A stretch of DNA of 64,000 nt from Dechloromonas sp. ZY10 (GCF_041378895.1 NZ_CP144212.1:833001-897000); one strand, 5' to 3'; counted from the stretch's first letter, positions 1 to 10,635 are shown. Notes: generated by a model from the sequence alone, not told the origin. A program made the numbers and translations.

Positions 1-335
1 TTGCGTTCGACCACGATGCTGGCGGCAGCTTCGCAGATACCGTCGGCCAAGGCTTCCCAGCGCTTGACCTCGGTCCGTTCACGGTTGGGGGCGGGAAACA
101 GCTTGTTGTTGGGCGAAAGGTTGTCGATGTATTCGACGATTACCCGGGAGTCGAACAGCGGCGTGCCGTCGTCCAGCAACAGCACCGGAATTTTGCCCAG
201 CGGGTTGCTGTCGGGTACTTTGCTTTCGGCCAGCCACGGCGAATCGATTTCGAACTCGACGTCGATCTTTTTTTCGGCCAGGACAATGCGGACCTTGCGG
301 ACAAAAGGACTGGTGTGGGAGCCGATCAGCTTCAT
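1..335 (-). CDS. Glutathione S-transferase, N-terminal part (cut by window edge)
   Basis: Reading down from an ATG at 335, the reverse strand encodes MKLIGSHTSPFVRKVRI and then a thioredoxin-like GST N-terminal domain. The segment TSPFVRK is the usual helix-1 region of this family, and DSRVIVEYID corresponds to the glutathione-contacting E/D-S motif. About 111 codons are visible; the C-terminal helical domain lies outside the window. The product should be a cytoplasmic glutathione-dependent transferase or reductase of unknown substrate. It is divergent from purB, with about 95 bp between the two starts. The family call is firm; the substrate class cannot be read from this part. Confidence 0.85.
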   Translation of the reverse strand, partial: MKLIGSHTSPFVRKVRIVLAEKKIDVEFEIDSPWLAESKVPDSNPLGKIPVLLLDDGTPLFDSRVIVEYIDNLSPNNKLFPAPNRERTEVKRWEALADGICEAAASIVVER

Positions 336-406
336 CGCATGCTCGTGGATTGAAGAATGGCGATTATAGCGTATAGCGCACGGGATCAAGCGGCAGGTAA
401 AATTGA

Positions 407-1798
<1,392 letters not shown>

Positions 1799-1813
1799 TC
1801 CGGAGCGTTCGCC

Positions 1814-2089
1814 ATGCAATGTACTCAATGCGGACGGGAAGTGCCTGAAGACGCGATCTACTGCCCGCATTGCACTGGCGAGCGCAAGGTCAGCGACCGC
1901 CAGGTCATCAATGGCGGGCTCAAGGGGGGGGCGTTGGGACTGGCCGTCGGCTTGGCGCTGGTGACCGTGATGCTCGGTTTCTACGAGCTCGAGCGCGGAA
2001 TCAAGGCGATTGCGCTGACGGTACCGATCGGCACCTTCACCACCGGCCTGATCATCGGCCTGGTCCGTGCCAAACGCGACTGGAAGTAA
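1814..2089 (+). CDS. Small zinc-ribbon membrane protein of unknown function
   Basis: A 91-residue protein. It opens with a zinc-ribbon, CTQCGREVPEDAIYCPHC, giving two CxxC pairs at residues 3-6 and 18-21. Two hydrophobic stretches follow (about 37-55 and 66-82), so it is probably a small inner-membrane protein with a cytoplasmic zinc knuckle. It starts 15 bp after purB, on the same strand, so cotranscription is likely. I do not recognise a characterised family beyond 'zinc-ribbon domain-containing protein'. The conserved-looking cysteines and clean start argue that it is a real gene. Confidence 0.75.
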   Translation: MQCTQCGREVPEDAIYCPHCTGERKVSDRQVINGGLKGGALGLAVGLALVTVMLGFYELERGIKAIALTVPIGTFTTGLIIGLVRAKRDWK

Positions 2090-2211
2090 ACGGCATGTTG
2101 CCGGTGGCCGATTGTCGGCTGCCGGTAAATGACGGCCCCCTTGCGCAGATTTCCAAGTCCTCTCGACAGCGCCTGCTAACAACTCTAAGCACTAACTGCT
2201 AACTACCAAAA

Positions 2212-2529
2212 ATGTCTTTTGCTGAAAACCTGAAAAAACTCCCTGGCATTTCGCACCTTGCCGCACTGAACCTGCTCGATGCCGATGGCAATGTCGCTGC
2301 GACGATCGAGAACAAGCCCGGTAGCCAGGGTTCGCTGGCGGTGTACAACCACTTGGCCCAGACTTATGGCTCGATCAACGCCGAGGCCGCGAAGAAAGGC
2401 CTGGAGATTTTTGCCGAGCATACCGAGGATGAACGGGCCAATCCCGGGAAACACCCGAATATCGCCCGCTTGCTGCAGATCGAGGCCGGCGCCCCGACCC
2501 TGCGGGTCAAGCACGTATTCGCTGTCTGA
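2212..2529 (+). CDS. Small conserved protein, probably DUF2322
   Basis: A 105-residue soluble protein beginning MSFAENLKKLPGISHLAAL. It has no signal peptide, membrane segment or cysteine pair. The sequence resembles the short betaproteobacterial family I remember as DUF2322, in which a hydrophobic N-terminal helix precedes a segment like NKPGSQGSLAVYNHLA; that assignment is from memory and needs a profile search. No good Shine-Dalgarno is seen before the ATG; the upstream bases instead contain a run of CTAAC-like direct repeats (about 2176-2205). It converges on the HD-GYP regulator gene, with 6 bp between the two ends. Function unknown. Confidence 0.7.
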   Translation: MSFAENLKKLPGISHLAALNLLDADGNVAATIENKPGSQGSLAVYNHLAQTYGSINAEAAKKGLEIFAEHTEDERANPGKHPNIARLLQIEAGAPTLRVKHVFAV

Positions 2530-2535
2530 GGCGTT

Positions 2536-3648
2536 TTAGCCGGTGCCGCTGGCCGGTGTTTCATCCTGCGCCAGCGCTTCGAGCAGTTGTCGCAACTGCT
2601 CGTGAATGGCCAGGAAATGCGTGACCAAGGCCGGATCAAACTGGCTGCCCGCTCCCTGGCTGACGATGCGCAATGCTTCTGCGGGAGGGAAGGCTGGCTT
2701 GTAGGGGCGGCTGGAGGTCAGCGCATCGTAGACGTCGATGATCGCGGTGATCCGGCCGGCAACCGGAATCTCCTCACCCCGCAAGCCTTGCGGGTAACCC
2801 TGCCCATCCCAGCGTTCATGATGGGTGAGGGCAATTGAGCGAGCCATCTGGGTCACGTCGGCCGGATGGTTGCCAATGATTTCGACACCATACCGGCAGT
2901 GGGTCTTGATTTCCTCGAATTCCTCCGGCGTCAGGCGTGCCGGCTTGTGCAAGATCCGGTCGGCAACGCCAATTTTGCCAATGTCGTGCATCATCGAGGC
3001 ATAGCGGATCAGTTCGATTTCATGCGCGGAGAGGCCGGCCGCCTCGGCCAGCAGGCGACAGCCGATGGATACCCGCAAAATATGCGAACCGGTATCGCTG
3101 TCGCGAAATTCGCCGGCACGAGCCAGACAGCGCACCAGTTCGAACTGGGTTTCGGCAAGTTGCGCAGTTCGCTCGCGGACCATCGCGTCAAGCCGTTCGG
3201 CCTCGCTGGCCCGGTCTTGATAAAGAAAGCGGGCTTCCAGTGCATTGTGGATGCGGCACAGCAATTCCTCGCTGTCGAAGGGCTTGGTGATGTAGTCACG
3301 GGCGCCTTGGGCGAGTGCGGCCAGGCGGGTTTCCCGCTCGGTTTGCGCGGTCAGCACGATGACCTGTAGTCCGTGCAGACGAATTTCATCCTGCAGCAAG
3401 GCGAGCACGGAGAGGCCATCCAAAACCGGCATGCGCATGTCGAGCAGCAGCAGGTCGACTGCTTCAGCATCGAGCACTTCCAGCAGCCGGGTAGGGTCGG
3501 TCAGGCCGGTCAGATGGCGGTAGCCGGCTTCGCCGAGGAAAACCTCCAGCAGGCGCACATTGCCCGGCTGGTCATCAAGCGCCACGATGCGGGCGCGATG
3601 GAAACGCTCAGGGTCGAGCCGGCAGGTGGGTTCAGCTGGCATGGGCAA
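2536..3648 (-). CDS. Response regulator with HD-GYP c-di-GMP phosphodiesterase output
   Basis: A 370-residue two-domain protein. Residues about 18-135 are a receiver with phosphoacceptor Asp in LLLLDMRMPVLDG and the conserved Lys in ITKPFDSEE. A short helical linker follows, then an HD-GYP domain (about 165-350) with SMMHDIGKIGV as the HD metal site, HHERWDGQGYP as the GYP motif and IDVYDALTSSRPYKP. Intact motifs imply hydrolysis of cyclic-di-GMP when activated. Its start overlaps the end of the upstream sensor kinase gene by 17 bp on the same strand, so the two form a translationally coupled kinase/regulator pair. Confidence 0.93.
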   Translation of the reverse strand: MPMPAEPTCRLDPERFHRARIVALDDQPGNVRLLEVFLGEAGYRHLTGLTDPTRLLEVLDAEAVDLLLLDMRMPVLDGLSVLALLQDEIRLHGLQVIVLTAQTERETRLAALAQGARDYITKPFDSEELLCRIHNALEARFLYQDRASEAERLDAMVRERTAQLAETQFELVRCLARAGEFRDSDTGSHILRVSIGCRLLAEAAGLSAHEIELIRYASMMHDIGKIGVADRILHKPARLTPEEFEEIKTHCRYGVEIIGNHPADVTQMARSIALTHHERWDGQGYPQGLRGEEIPVAGRITAIIDVYDALTSSRPYKPAFPPAEALRIVSQGAGSQFDPALVTHFLAIHEQLRQLLEALAQDETPASGTG

Positions 3649-6163
3649 GCTCCCGCAGGGTACGCGCCAGCAGGCGCGGGTTCAAGGGCAGGGGGTGGTG
3701 CAGGTCGGCAGCATCCGGTGCAGTGTCGGCGGCGCTCAGGGCAATCAGCGGCGGTCGCCCTGCTGCCTTGTCGCGCACGCCTTGCAGGCTGGCTAAAGCC
3801 GGGGGCGCGGCGATGATCGCCAGGCAGGCTTGATGGCTGGCGGCCTGTAATGCCGGTGCGGCTTCGGCAAAGGCGAGCAGGCGGGTTTGGCCTAGCGTGC
3901 GGCAGATCAGTTCCAGCAATTGCAGATGGTGGTCGTCGACGCCGACGCTGATCAGGGCCTGGCCCGGTTCCCCGGCCGGCAGCGCGGCTGTTTCGCTGCT
4001 GGCGCGCGGCCCGCTGGTCGGCACGGTGGTCCGGCAGGCCGCAGGCAGCCGCAGCCAGAAGCAGGTACCTTGCCCGGGCTGGCTGTCGAAACCGATTTCG
4101 CCGCCCATCAATTCCACCAGGCGACGGGTGATGGCCAGGCCAATCCCGGTGCCTTCGATTTCTTCGCGGCCAAGCCGTTCAAACGGCTGAAAAACCCGTT
4201 CGGCTTGGGTGTGGGAGATGCCCTGGCCGGTATCGTGCACTTCCAGGCGGAGCCAGTCGCCATCGCTGCTGGCTTCGACCCGCACTTCGCCAGCCGGGCG
4301 GTTGTACTTGATTGCATTGGAGAGCAGGTTGAGCAGCACCTGCTTGAGCCGCTTGCGATCGGCCAGAACCGTGGCGTCGGAGGGCAGTTCCTGCCGCAAA
4401 GTGATGTCGCGGTTGGCCGCCAGCGGCGAAATCAGGCTCAGGCACTCGCGGCAGAGGTCGCCAAGGTTGACCTCTTGATGGTCGATGCTGAGTTTGCCGG
4501 CTTCGATGGCCGACAGATCGAGAACTTCGTTGATCAAAGAGAGCAGGTGGCGGCCCCCCTGCAGAATATGGCCGACGTATTCCTGCTGGTCTGGCTTGAG
4601 GCTGCTGCCGCCGCCGAGTTCGAGCACCTGTGCAAAGCCGAGAATCGCATTCAGCGGCGTACGCAACTCATGGCTCATGCGCGACAGGAATTCGGACTTT
4701 GCCCGGCTGCCCCGGTCGGCAGCAATCAGCGCGTGCTTGAGATGGGTGACGTCGGACCAGATCACCACCGTGCCGCCTTCGCGGGTGCGGCGCTCGGTAG
4801 CGCGCAGCCAGCGGCCATCGGCACAGGCGATTTCAATCGAGCCATTGGCTGTACGGTGGGCGGCCAGGCGCTCCTCCAGCCAGGCGTCCAGGTCGGCTGG
4901 CAGTTGGGCGTACAGCCCCAGGCGTGCGGCGGTGCTAATGAACTCGGCAAAACTCAGGCCGAGCGGCCCGCTGTCGCCGGGGAGGGGGAAAAATTCGGTA
5001 AATCGCAGGTTGTACAGACTGAGCCGATCATCAGCGTCGAACAGGGCAAAGGCATCGTCCATGGCCTCGACGGCGTCTACCAGGCGCTGGCGGATGCGCT
5101 GTACGCGTTCCTCTGCGGCGAGGCGGGCGCTGATGTCGCGGAAGGAAATCACCGCACCCTGACCGTCCGGGCGCGGGACGACCGAGTACTCGACGGCAAA
5201 ACTGCTGCGTTCGCCGGGACGGTGCCGGATGAATACGCTGCTTTCGATTTTTTGTCGGCTGCCTTGCGCCAGTGCGGTGCAGATCGGGCAATGGTCACGT
5301 TGTTCGATGATCGACGGGTGGTGGTCGAGTCCGGCCAGTTCGCGGGCCTGGATGCCGAGCATTTGTGCCGCCGCCGGATTGATGAAGCGAATCCGCCCGT
5401 GGCGGTCGACGCCGAACAGCCCTTCGTCGGTGGTGTCGAGGATCAGGCGGTTTTCAGCCATGGTCTGGCGTAAGGCGGTTTCCGATGAGGCAAGGTCGGC
5501 CAGGGTGCGCCGGACCTGGATGATCAGCGGGCGCAGTACGCCGAGTGCCGAGTAAGCAAGCAACGCGAGCGCGGCGATCAGCACCAGCCATTGTTGCTGG
5601 CGTAGCGCATCGCTCTTGTTCTCGCTGAGCCGCTGGTAGCTGCCGACCAGCTGGTCAACCGCAGTCAGGACTGGGCCCCGGCTGAGTTCGACCAGCTGGC
5701 TCAGCGCTTTTTCCTGCCCGGTCATGTCTTGCGGCTGGCGACTGAGCTCCTGACTCAACTCGATGAACCGGCGAATCTGCGCATGGGCGCCGTCGCCTGC
5801 TTGCAGGTCTGCCTGCAGGGCTTGCGGCAGGGGGCGGATGCGCCGGTCGGGCGTGCCTTCAAGCAGTGTCTGGTGAATTTCCGCCATCTCCTGGGCGGCC
5901 CGGGCCAGTGCCTCTGCATCGTCGCGGTCCGGCCGCCGTTGCAATTGGCTGGCGAGCAGGCCAATGTGCTGCGACAGCATCCGCCGTCGTCCGGCCAGAT
6001 TGATTTCTGCGGCGCTGGCACGTTCATCCGCAGTCTGACTGGCCAGCAGGTAGTAGGCGCAGCCGGCAAGCAGGGCGAGCAGTGTGAAAATCAGGGTCGA
6101 GCGCCGCCCGAGGCTGTCGACGATCGACAGGCCGCGTCCGGGTGGGGCTTCGTGGTTACGCAT
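3632..6163 (-). CDS. Membrane PAS sensor histidine kinase with PilJ-type sensor and degenerate C-terminal receiver
   Basis: An 843-residue kinase if translation starts at the ATG at 6163 (MRNHEAPPGRG); the frame stays open to a TTG at 6298, but no convincing ribosome site supports the extension. Order: TM1 (about 21-40); periplasmic region with NLAGRRRMLSQ, the PilJ/NarX-like four-helix sensor signature; TM2 (about 195-215); two PAS domains; HisKA with MSHELRTPLNAILGF; HATPase with DTGQGISHTQ and GTGIGLAITRRL. The last 110 residues look like a receiver fold but lack a phosphoacceptor Asp. It is coupled to the HD-GYP regulator gene downstream, probably its partner. The ligand may be nitrate/nitrite-like or redox-related, by analogy only. 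Confidence 0.88.
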   Translation of the reverse strand: MRNHEAPPGRGLSIVDSLGRRSTLIFTLLALLAGCAYYLLASQTADERASAAEINLAGRRRMLSQHIGLLASQLQRRPDRDDAEALARAAQEMAEIHQTLLEGTPDRRIRPLPQALQADLQAGDGAHAQIRRFIELSQELSRQPQDMTGQEKALSQLVELSRGPVLTAVDQLVGSYQRLSENKSDALRQQQWLVLIAALALLAYSALGVLRPLIIQVRRTLADLASSETALRQTMAENRLILDTTDEGLFGVDRHGRIRFINPAAAQMLGIQARELAGLDHHPSIIEQRDHCPICTALAQGSRQKIESSVFIRHRPGERSSFAVEYSVVPRPDGQGAVISFRDISARLAAEERVQRIRQRLVDAVEAMDDAFALFDADDRLSLYNLRFTEFFPLPGDSGPLGLSFAEFISTAARLGLYAQLPADLDAWLEERLAAHRTANGSIEIACADGRWLRATERRTREGGTVVIWSDVTHLKHALIAADRGSRAKSEFLSRMSHELRTPLNAILGFAQVLELGGGSSLKPDQQEYVGHILQGGRHLLSLINEVLDLSAIEAGKLSIDHQEVNLGDLCRECLSLISPLAANRDITLRQELPSDATVLADRKRLKQVLLNLLSNAIKYNRPAGEVRVEASSDGDWLRLEVHDTGQGISHTQAERVFQPFERLGREEIEGTGIGLAITRRLVELMGGEIGFDSQPGQGTCFWLRLPAACRTTVPTSGPRASSETAALPAGEPGQALISVGVDDHHLQLLELICRTLGQTRLLAFAEAAPALQAASHQACLAIIAAPPALASLQGVRDKAAGRPPLIALSAADTAPDAADLHHPLPLNPRLLARTLRELAHAS

Positions 6164-6400
6164 GGAGGGCAGGGCAGCAGAAAACGGGAACGGCGGATTG
6201 TCGTTAAAGGCGCTGCCAAGCGCATTCACATTTGTCAAAAAAATGGTTTTGCCCATTTTTCGCTGCGGGCGTTGCGAATTCTTCAGCGAACCGTTCAAAA
6301 TGCTTCACTTATTCCCGCGTCCTGCGCTGGTTCGCTTGGGTATAATCAAAATCTTATAATCGTTGCGGCAAGTCCGCCCTGCCTACCACGGAGAAAATAG

Positions 6401-6868
6401 ATGAAATCCAAACTGCTGCTGTCTTTGCTTGCCGTCGCTATCGCCGGTTCTGCTGTTGCCCAGGTCAAGGTCGAGGATGCCATCAAGTGGCGTCAGTCCG
6501 GTTATGCGGTGATGGCCTGGAACATGGGCAAACTCAAGGGCATGCTGGTCGATAACCCGGGCTCCTTCAACAAGGATCAGGCGGTGGCCGCAGCCAATAC
6601 GATTGCCGCGCTGGCTAATTCCGGCATGGGGGCACTCTATGTGCCGGGTAGCGACAAGGGCAAGGGCTGGGTTGAGACCCGGGTCAAGCCGGAACTGTTC
6701 ACCGATGGCGAAGGCGTCAAGAAGGTTGCCATGGCTTTCAACAAGGAAGCCAACGAACTGGCCAAGGTCGCCGCTGCCGGCGACGCCGCCGCGATCAAGG
6801 CGCAGTTTGGCAAGGTCGGCGAGACCTGCAAGGGCTGTCACGACAAATTCCGCAAGGATGAAAAGTAA
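6401..6868 (+). CDS. Cytochrome c' (class II monohaem cytochrome c)
   Basis: A 155-residue periplasmic protein. A signal peptide (MKSKLLLSLLAVAIAGSAVA, cleavage near AVA-Q) is followed by a four-helix-bundle sequence. The single haem site CKGCH lies near the C terminus (residues 143-147), as in class II cytochromes c; RQSGYAVMAWNMGKLKGM matches helix 1 of cytochrome c'. Members bind NO and are linked to NO tolerance or electron transfer; that role is family knowledge, not seen here. Two TATAAT hexamers (6341-6346 and 6355-6360) lie upstream, and a hairpin terminator follows. A cytochrome b561 gene comes next, suggesting redox partnership. Confidence 0.92.
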   Translation: MKSKLLLSLLAVAIAGSAVAQVKVEDAIKWRQSGYAVMAWNMGKLKGMLVDNPGSFNKDQAVAAANTIAALANSGMGALYVPGSDKGKGWVETRVKPELFTDGEGVKKVAMAFNKEANELAKVAAAGDAAAIKAQFGKVGETCKGCHDKFRKDEK

Positions 6869-6910
6869 TCCATGCAACAGGCACTGGCGACAGTGTCGTG
6901 CATACTCTGA

Positions 6911-6934
6911 CAGGCGCCTGCGGGCGCCTGTTTT
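6911..6934 (+). terminator. Intrinsic terminator after cytochrome c' gene
   Basis: An 8-bp GC stem, CAGGCGCC with GGCGCCTG, and a 4-base loop are followed by TTTT. It lies 42 bp after the cytochrome c' stop. The short U run makes partial read-through into the b561 gene possible. Confidence 0.75.
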
Positions 6935-6979
6935 GCTGGCAGCCGTTGGCTTGCCAGGGGGTAATGATGAAGGGTGGAT

Positions 6980-7672
6980 ATGAAGCAACAAGGAATTCGT
7001 GTCTGGGATCTGCCGACGCGTGTGTTTCACTGGGTCTTGGTCGTGACCGTACTGGTGGCGGTGATTAGTGGTCAGGTCGGTGGCAACTGGATCGACTGGC
7101 ACGCGCGTTGTGGCCTGCTGGCGGCAGGACTGGTGGCGTTTCGCCTGGTTTGGGGCGTGGTCGGTTCAAGCTATGCCCGCTTTGCCCAGTTTTTTCCCAC
7201 TCCGGCACGGGTGCGGGCGTATCTGGCCGGACACTGGCAGGGCGCAGGGCATAATCCGCTCGGGGCCTGCTCGGTTTTGGCCTTGCTGGGCCTGTTGACC
7301 GTGCAAATCGTCAGTGGCCTCTTTGCCAATGACGATATTGCCTTCACCGGCCCGCTCTATGAACTGGTCGGCAAGGAGTTGAGCAATCGCCTGACGGGCA
7401 TGCATCACCTGTTTGCCGATTTGCTGCTGATTCTGGTTGCGCTGCATATCGCCGCGATCCTGTTCTATACGCATGTGAAAAAGCAGGACCTGGTCAAGCC
7501 GATGCTGACCGGACGCAAGCAGGGCGGGGGCGGCGAACCGGCCCGTGGTGGTGGTTGGGGGGCTTTCCTGTTTGCTTTGTTGCTGGCACTGGCGGTCGTG
7601 TATGGCGCCAGCGGTGCCTGGCTTCCCGCCCCACCAGCGGTGCCACCCGCAGCAAGCACCCCGGCCTGGTAA
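6980..7672 (+). CDS. Cytochrome b561-type membrane protein
   Basis: A 230-residue inner-membrane protein of the bacterial di-haem cytochrome b561 / NiFe-hydrogenase cytochrome b superfamily. MKQQGIRVWDLPTRVFHWVLV carries the typical first histidine (WDLPTRVFHW). At least four hydrophobic helices follow, with further candidate haem histidines at WHARCG, MHHLFAD and ALHIAAI. A fifth hydrophobic segment ends the protein. I chose the ATG at 6980, six bases after an AGGG ribosome site, over the GTG at 6974. It probably passes electrons between the quinone pool and a periplasmic c-type cytochrome such as the upstream cytochrome c'; this pairing is inferred from adjacency. Confidence 0.88.
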   Translation: MKQQGIRVWDLPTRVFHWVLVVTVLVAVISGQVGGNWIDWHARCGLLAAGLVAFRLVWGVVGSSYARFAQFFPTPARVRAYLAGHWQGAGHNPLGACSVLALLGLLTVQIVSGLFANDDIAFTGPLYELVGKELSNRLTGMHHLFADLLLILVALHIAAILFYTHVKKQDLVKPMLTGRKQGGGGEPARGGGWGAFLFALLLALAVVYGASGAWLPAPPAVPPAASTPAW

Positions 7673-7721
7673 GCCAGTCTTGCTGCTCGTGATGCCGGCT
7701 CGGGCTGGCGTCGCAGAGGTA

Positions 7722-7756
7722 AAAAAAGCCACCGGTAATTTCCGGTGGCTTTTTTG
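7722..7756. terminator. Bidirectional intrinsic terminator
   Basis: A 14-bp stem (7722-7735 pairing with 7742-7755) includes the core AGCCACCGG/CCGGTGGCT, with A7 on the left and T6 on the right. It therefore works in both directions. It sits between the convergent b561 gene and secF. Confidence 0.9.
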
Positions 7757-7794
7757 TCGCTTGGGCGGGCCGTCGGTCACGGCCCCGAGGGCTG

Positions 7795-8742
7795 TCAGAC
7801 GCAGGCGCCGTCGTCGGTCATGCCTTCGATGGCCTTCTTCTGCTTGGCGATGAACTGTTCGCGCGAAACACCCAGCCACATTACCAGGGGGCTGGCGACC
7901 AGTACCGAGGAGTAGATCCCGAAGCAGATGCCGATGGTCAGCGCCAACGAGAAGTAGTAGAGCGTCTCGCCGCCGAAGACCAGCATCGACAGGACCATCA
8001 GCTGGGTACAGCCGTGGGTGATGATGGTCCGCGAAATGGTGCTGGTGATCGCGTGGTCGAGGACTTGCGGCGTGGAGAGGCCGCGCACGTTCTTGAAGGT
8101 CTCGCGGACGCGGTCGAAGACCACCACCGATTCGTTGACCGAGTAGCCGAGGACGGCCAGTACCGCAGCCAGCACCGACAGCGAGAATTCCCACTGGAAG
8201 GCGGCGAAGAAGCCGAGGATGATGATTACGTCGTGCAGGTTGGCGATGATCGCCGACACCGAAAAGCGCCATTCGAAGCGGAAGGCGAGGTAGATGACGA
8301 TCCCCACGATCACCACCAGCAGCGCCATCGCGCCGTTCTCGGCGAGTTCTTTGCCGACCTGCGGGCCGACGAACTCGACCCGCTGCTTGCTGCCGCCGGG
8401 GGCTTCGGCGGCCAGCGCGGCCATCACCTGGTCGCCGATCAGGTCGGCCTTTTGTTCGGCTTTCAGCGGCAGGCGGATCATCACGTCCTGCGATGAGCCG
8501 AAATTCTGCACCGCATAGTCACTGAAGCCGGCCTTGCCCAGGGCGCCGCGGATCTTTTCCAGGTCGGCGGCCTGCTCGTAGCGGACTTCGATCAGCGTGC
8601 CGCCGGTGAATTCGACCGACAGGTGCAGACCCTTGGTCAGCAGGAAGAAGACCGCGAGCAGGAAGGTGATCAGCGAGATGAGGTTGAACTTCAGCGCATG
8701 GCGCATGAAGGGGATGTCGTTCTTGATCCGGAAAAATTCCAT
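7795..8742 (-). CDS. secF: Protein translocase subunit SecF
   Basis: A 315-residue RND-type membrane protein. It opens with MEFFRIKNDIPFMRHALKFN, then TM1 and the SecF signature VEFTGGTLIEVRY near residue 45. A periplasmic domain follows, then five further TM helices including FAAFQWEFSLSVLAAVLAVLGYSVNESVVVFDRVRE, part of which carries the conserved D and N/E residues of the proton path. With SecD it uses the proton gradient to help release proteins from the periplasmic side of SecYEG. It lies 12 bp downstream of secD on the same strand. The family assignment is unambiguous. Confidence 0.97.
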   Translation of the reverse strand: MEFFRIKNDIPFMRHALKFNLISLITFLLAVFFLLTKGLHLSVEFTGGTLIEVRYEQAADLEKIRGALGKAGFSDYAVQNFGSSQDVMIRLPLKAEQKADLIGDQVMAALAAEAPGGSKQRVEFVGPQVGKELAENGAMALLVVIVGIVIYLAFRFEWRFSVSAIIANLHDVIIILGFFAAFQWEFSLSVLAAVLAVLGYSVNESVVVFDRVRETFKNVRGLSTPQVLDHAITSTISRTIITHGCTQLMVLSMLVFGGETLYYFSLALTIGICFGIYSSVLVASPLVMWLGVSREQFIAKQKKAIEGMTDDGACV

Positions 8743-8754
8743 GATGCTTTTTCC

Positions 8755-10635
8755 TTATTTTTCGGCGTTGACCGTGGCAGAGGTGCCCGGCTTCCAGATT
8801 TGCCCGATGGCGACCGTGGCCAGCTTCTTCTGGCGGCCGTAGATCAGGTTGACCAGCGCGCGCGAGACGACGATGGACGAGAAGATCGAGGTCAGGATGC
8901 CGAGACAATGCACCACGGCAAAGCCGCGCACCGGGCCGGAACCGAACAGCAGCAGCGCCAGGCCGGCGATCAGGGTGGTGATGTTGGAGTCGAGAATGGT
9001 CCCGAAAGCCCGCTCGTAACCTTCCGCGATGGCCGCCTGCGGCGGCATGCCGACGCGGAGTTCCTCGCGGATCCGTTCATTGATCAGCACGTTGGCGTCG
9101 ATCGCCATGCCCAGCGTCAGCGCAATGGCCGCGATGCCGGGCAGGGTCAGCGTGGCCTGCAGCAGCGACAGCAGGGCGACCAGAAAGAGCAGGTTGGCGG
9201 CCAGCGCCAGGCCCGAGATCAGGCCGAACATGCGGTAATAGACGATCATGAACAGCGCAATCGCGGCAAAACCCCACAGCGTCGAGTTGAAGCCTTTCTT
9301 GATGTTCTCGGCGCCGAGCGACGGGCCGATGGTGCGTTCCTCAACGATGTCCATCGGCGCGGCGAGCGAACCGGCACGCAGCAGCAGCGCGGTGTCGTTG
9401 GCTTCGCTGGTGGTCATGCGGCCAGAAATCTGGACCCGGCCGCCACCGATTTCGGTACGGATCACCGGCGCGGTGACGACTTCGCCCTTACCCTTCTCGA
9501 TCAGCAGGATGGCCATCCGCTTGCCGACGTTTTCACGGGTGATGTCCTTGAAAATGCGGGCGCCGGCGGAGTCCAGCGTCAAATGCACGGCCGGCTCGTG
9601 GGTCTGGCTGTCGAAGCCGGGTTGCGCGTCGGTCAGGCGGTCGCCGGTCAGCACCACCTGCTTCTTGACCAGCAGCGGCTGGCCGCCGCGTTCGTTATAG
9701 ACCTCGGTGCCGAACGGCGCGTTGCCGGCCAGCGCGGCGTCGAGGCCGCCGGGTGCATCGTCGACCATGCGGATTTCAAGCGTTGCGGTACGGCCGAGGA
9801 TGTCCTTGGCCTTGGCCGTGTCCTGTACGCCCGGCAGTTGAACGACGATGCGGTCGGCGCCTTGCTGCTGGATCACCGGCTCGGCAACGCCGAGTTCGTT
9901 GATCCGGTTGTGCAGGGTGGTGATGTTCTGCTTGAGCGCGAATTCGCCGATTTTTTTCTGTGCTTCCGGCTTCAGCGTCCCAACCAGTTTGAGGTCGCTG
10001 CCTTCGCCCTGCTCGCCCAGTTGCAGGTCGGGTTGCGCATCGGCAATGGCGTTCCTGGCTTTGTCGCGGGTTTCCGCATCGCGGAAGCGGACAACCAGGC
10101 GCTCGCCTTCGCGCGACAGGCCGGCGTGGCGGATGTTCTTGTCGCGCAGCGCGGTGCGCAGGTCGCCGGCGGTGGCGTCGAGGCGCTTGGTCAGCGCACC
10201 TTTCATGTCCACTTGCAGCAGGAAGTGTACCCCCCCGCGCAGGTCGAGGCCGAGATACATCGGTAGCGCGTGCAGACCGGTCAGCCATTGCGGCGAGGCC
10301 GACAGCAGGTTCAGCGCAACGACGTACTGCGGGTCCGTCGTGTCTGGATTGAAGGTCTTTTCCAGCAAGTCTTTGGCCTTCAACTGGGTGTCGGTGTCCT
10401 TGAAGCGGGCCTTGACGCCGACGCCGTCGAGAACGATGCCGTCGTGGCCGATGCCGGCGCCCTTGAGCGTTTCTTCAACGCGGGCGCGCGCCTTGTCGTC
10501 GACCTTGATCGTGGCCTTGGCGCTCGAAACCTGCACGGCCGGCGATTCGCCAAAGAAATTGGGCAGGGTGTAGATGAAGCCCAGCACCAGCGCAATGGCA
10601 ACGGTGAGGTACTTCCACAGGGGGTAGCGATTCAT
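8755..10635 (-). CDS. secD: Protein translocase subunit SecD
   Basis: A 626-residue RND-type membrane protein and partner of SecF. TM1 lies in MNRYPLWKYLTVAIALVLGF. The large periplasmic P1 region includes GLDLRGGVHFLLQVDM (about residues 125-140), the D-LRGG signature. Five C-terminal TM helices contain GLALAANLLFLVALL and LTLGMAIDANVLINERIREE, the latter with the conserved transmembrane Asp. It works with SecF and YajC in late steps of Sec export. The gene follows yajC by 50 bp, an interval that contains a GC-rich hairpin. Length is normal. Confidence 0.97.
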   Translation of the reverse strand: MNRYPLWKYLTVAIALVLGFIYTLPNFFGESPAVQVSSAKATIKVDDKARARVEETLKGAGIGHDGIVLDGVGVKARFKDTDTQLKAKDLLEKTFNPDTTDPQYVVALNLLSASPQWLTGLHALPMYLGLDLRGGVHFLLQVDMKGALTKRLDATAGDLRTALRDKNIRHAGLSREGERLVVRFRDAETRDKARNAIADAQPDLQLGEQGEGSDLKLVGTLKPEAQKKIGEFALKQNITTLHNRINELGVAEPVIQQQGADRIVVQLPGVQDTAKAKDILGRTATLEIRMVDDAPGGLDAALAGNAPFGTEVYNERGGQPLLVKKQVVLTGDRLTDAQPGFDSQTHEPAVHLTLDSAGARIFKDITRENVGKRMAILLIEKGKGEVVTAPVIRTEIGGGRVQISGRMTTSEANDTALLLRAGSLAAPMDIVEERTIGPSLGAENIKKGFNSTLWGFAAIALFMIVYYRMFGLISGLALAANLLFLVALLSLLQATLTLPGIAAIALTLGMAIDANVLINERIREELRVGMPPQAAIAEGYERAFGTILDSNITTLIAGLALLLFGSGPVRGFAVVHCLGILTSIFSSIVVSRALVNLIYGRQKKLATVAIGQIWKPGTSATVNAEK

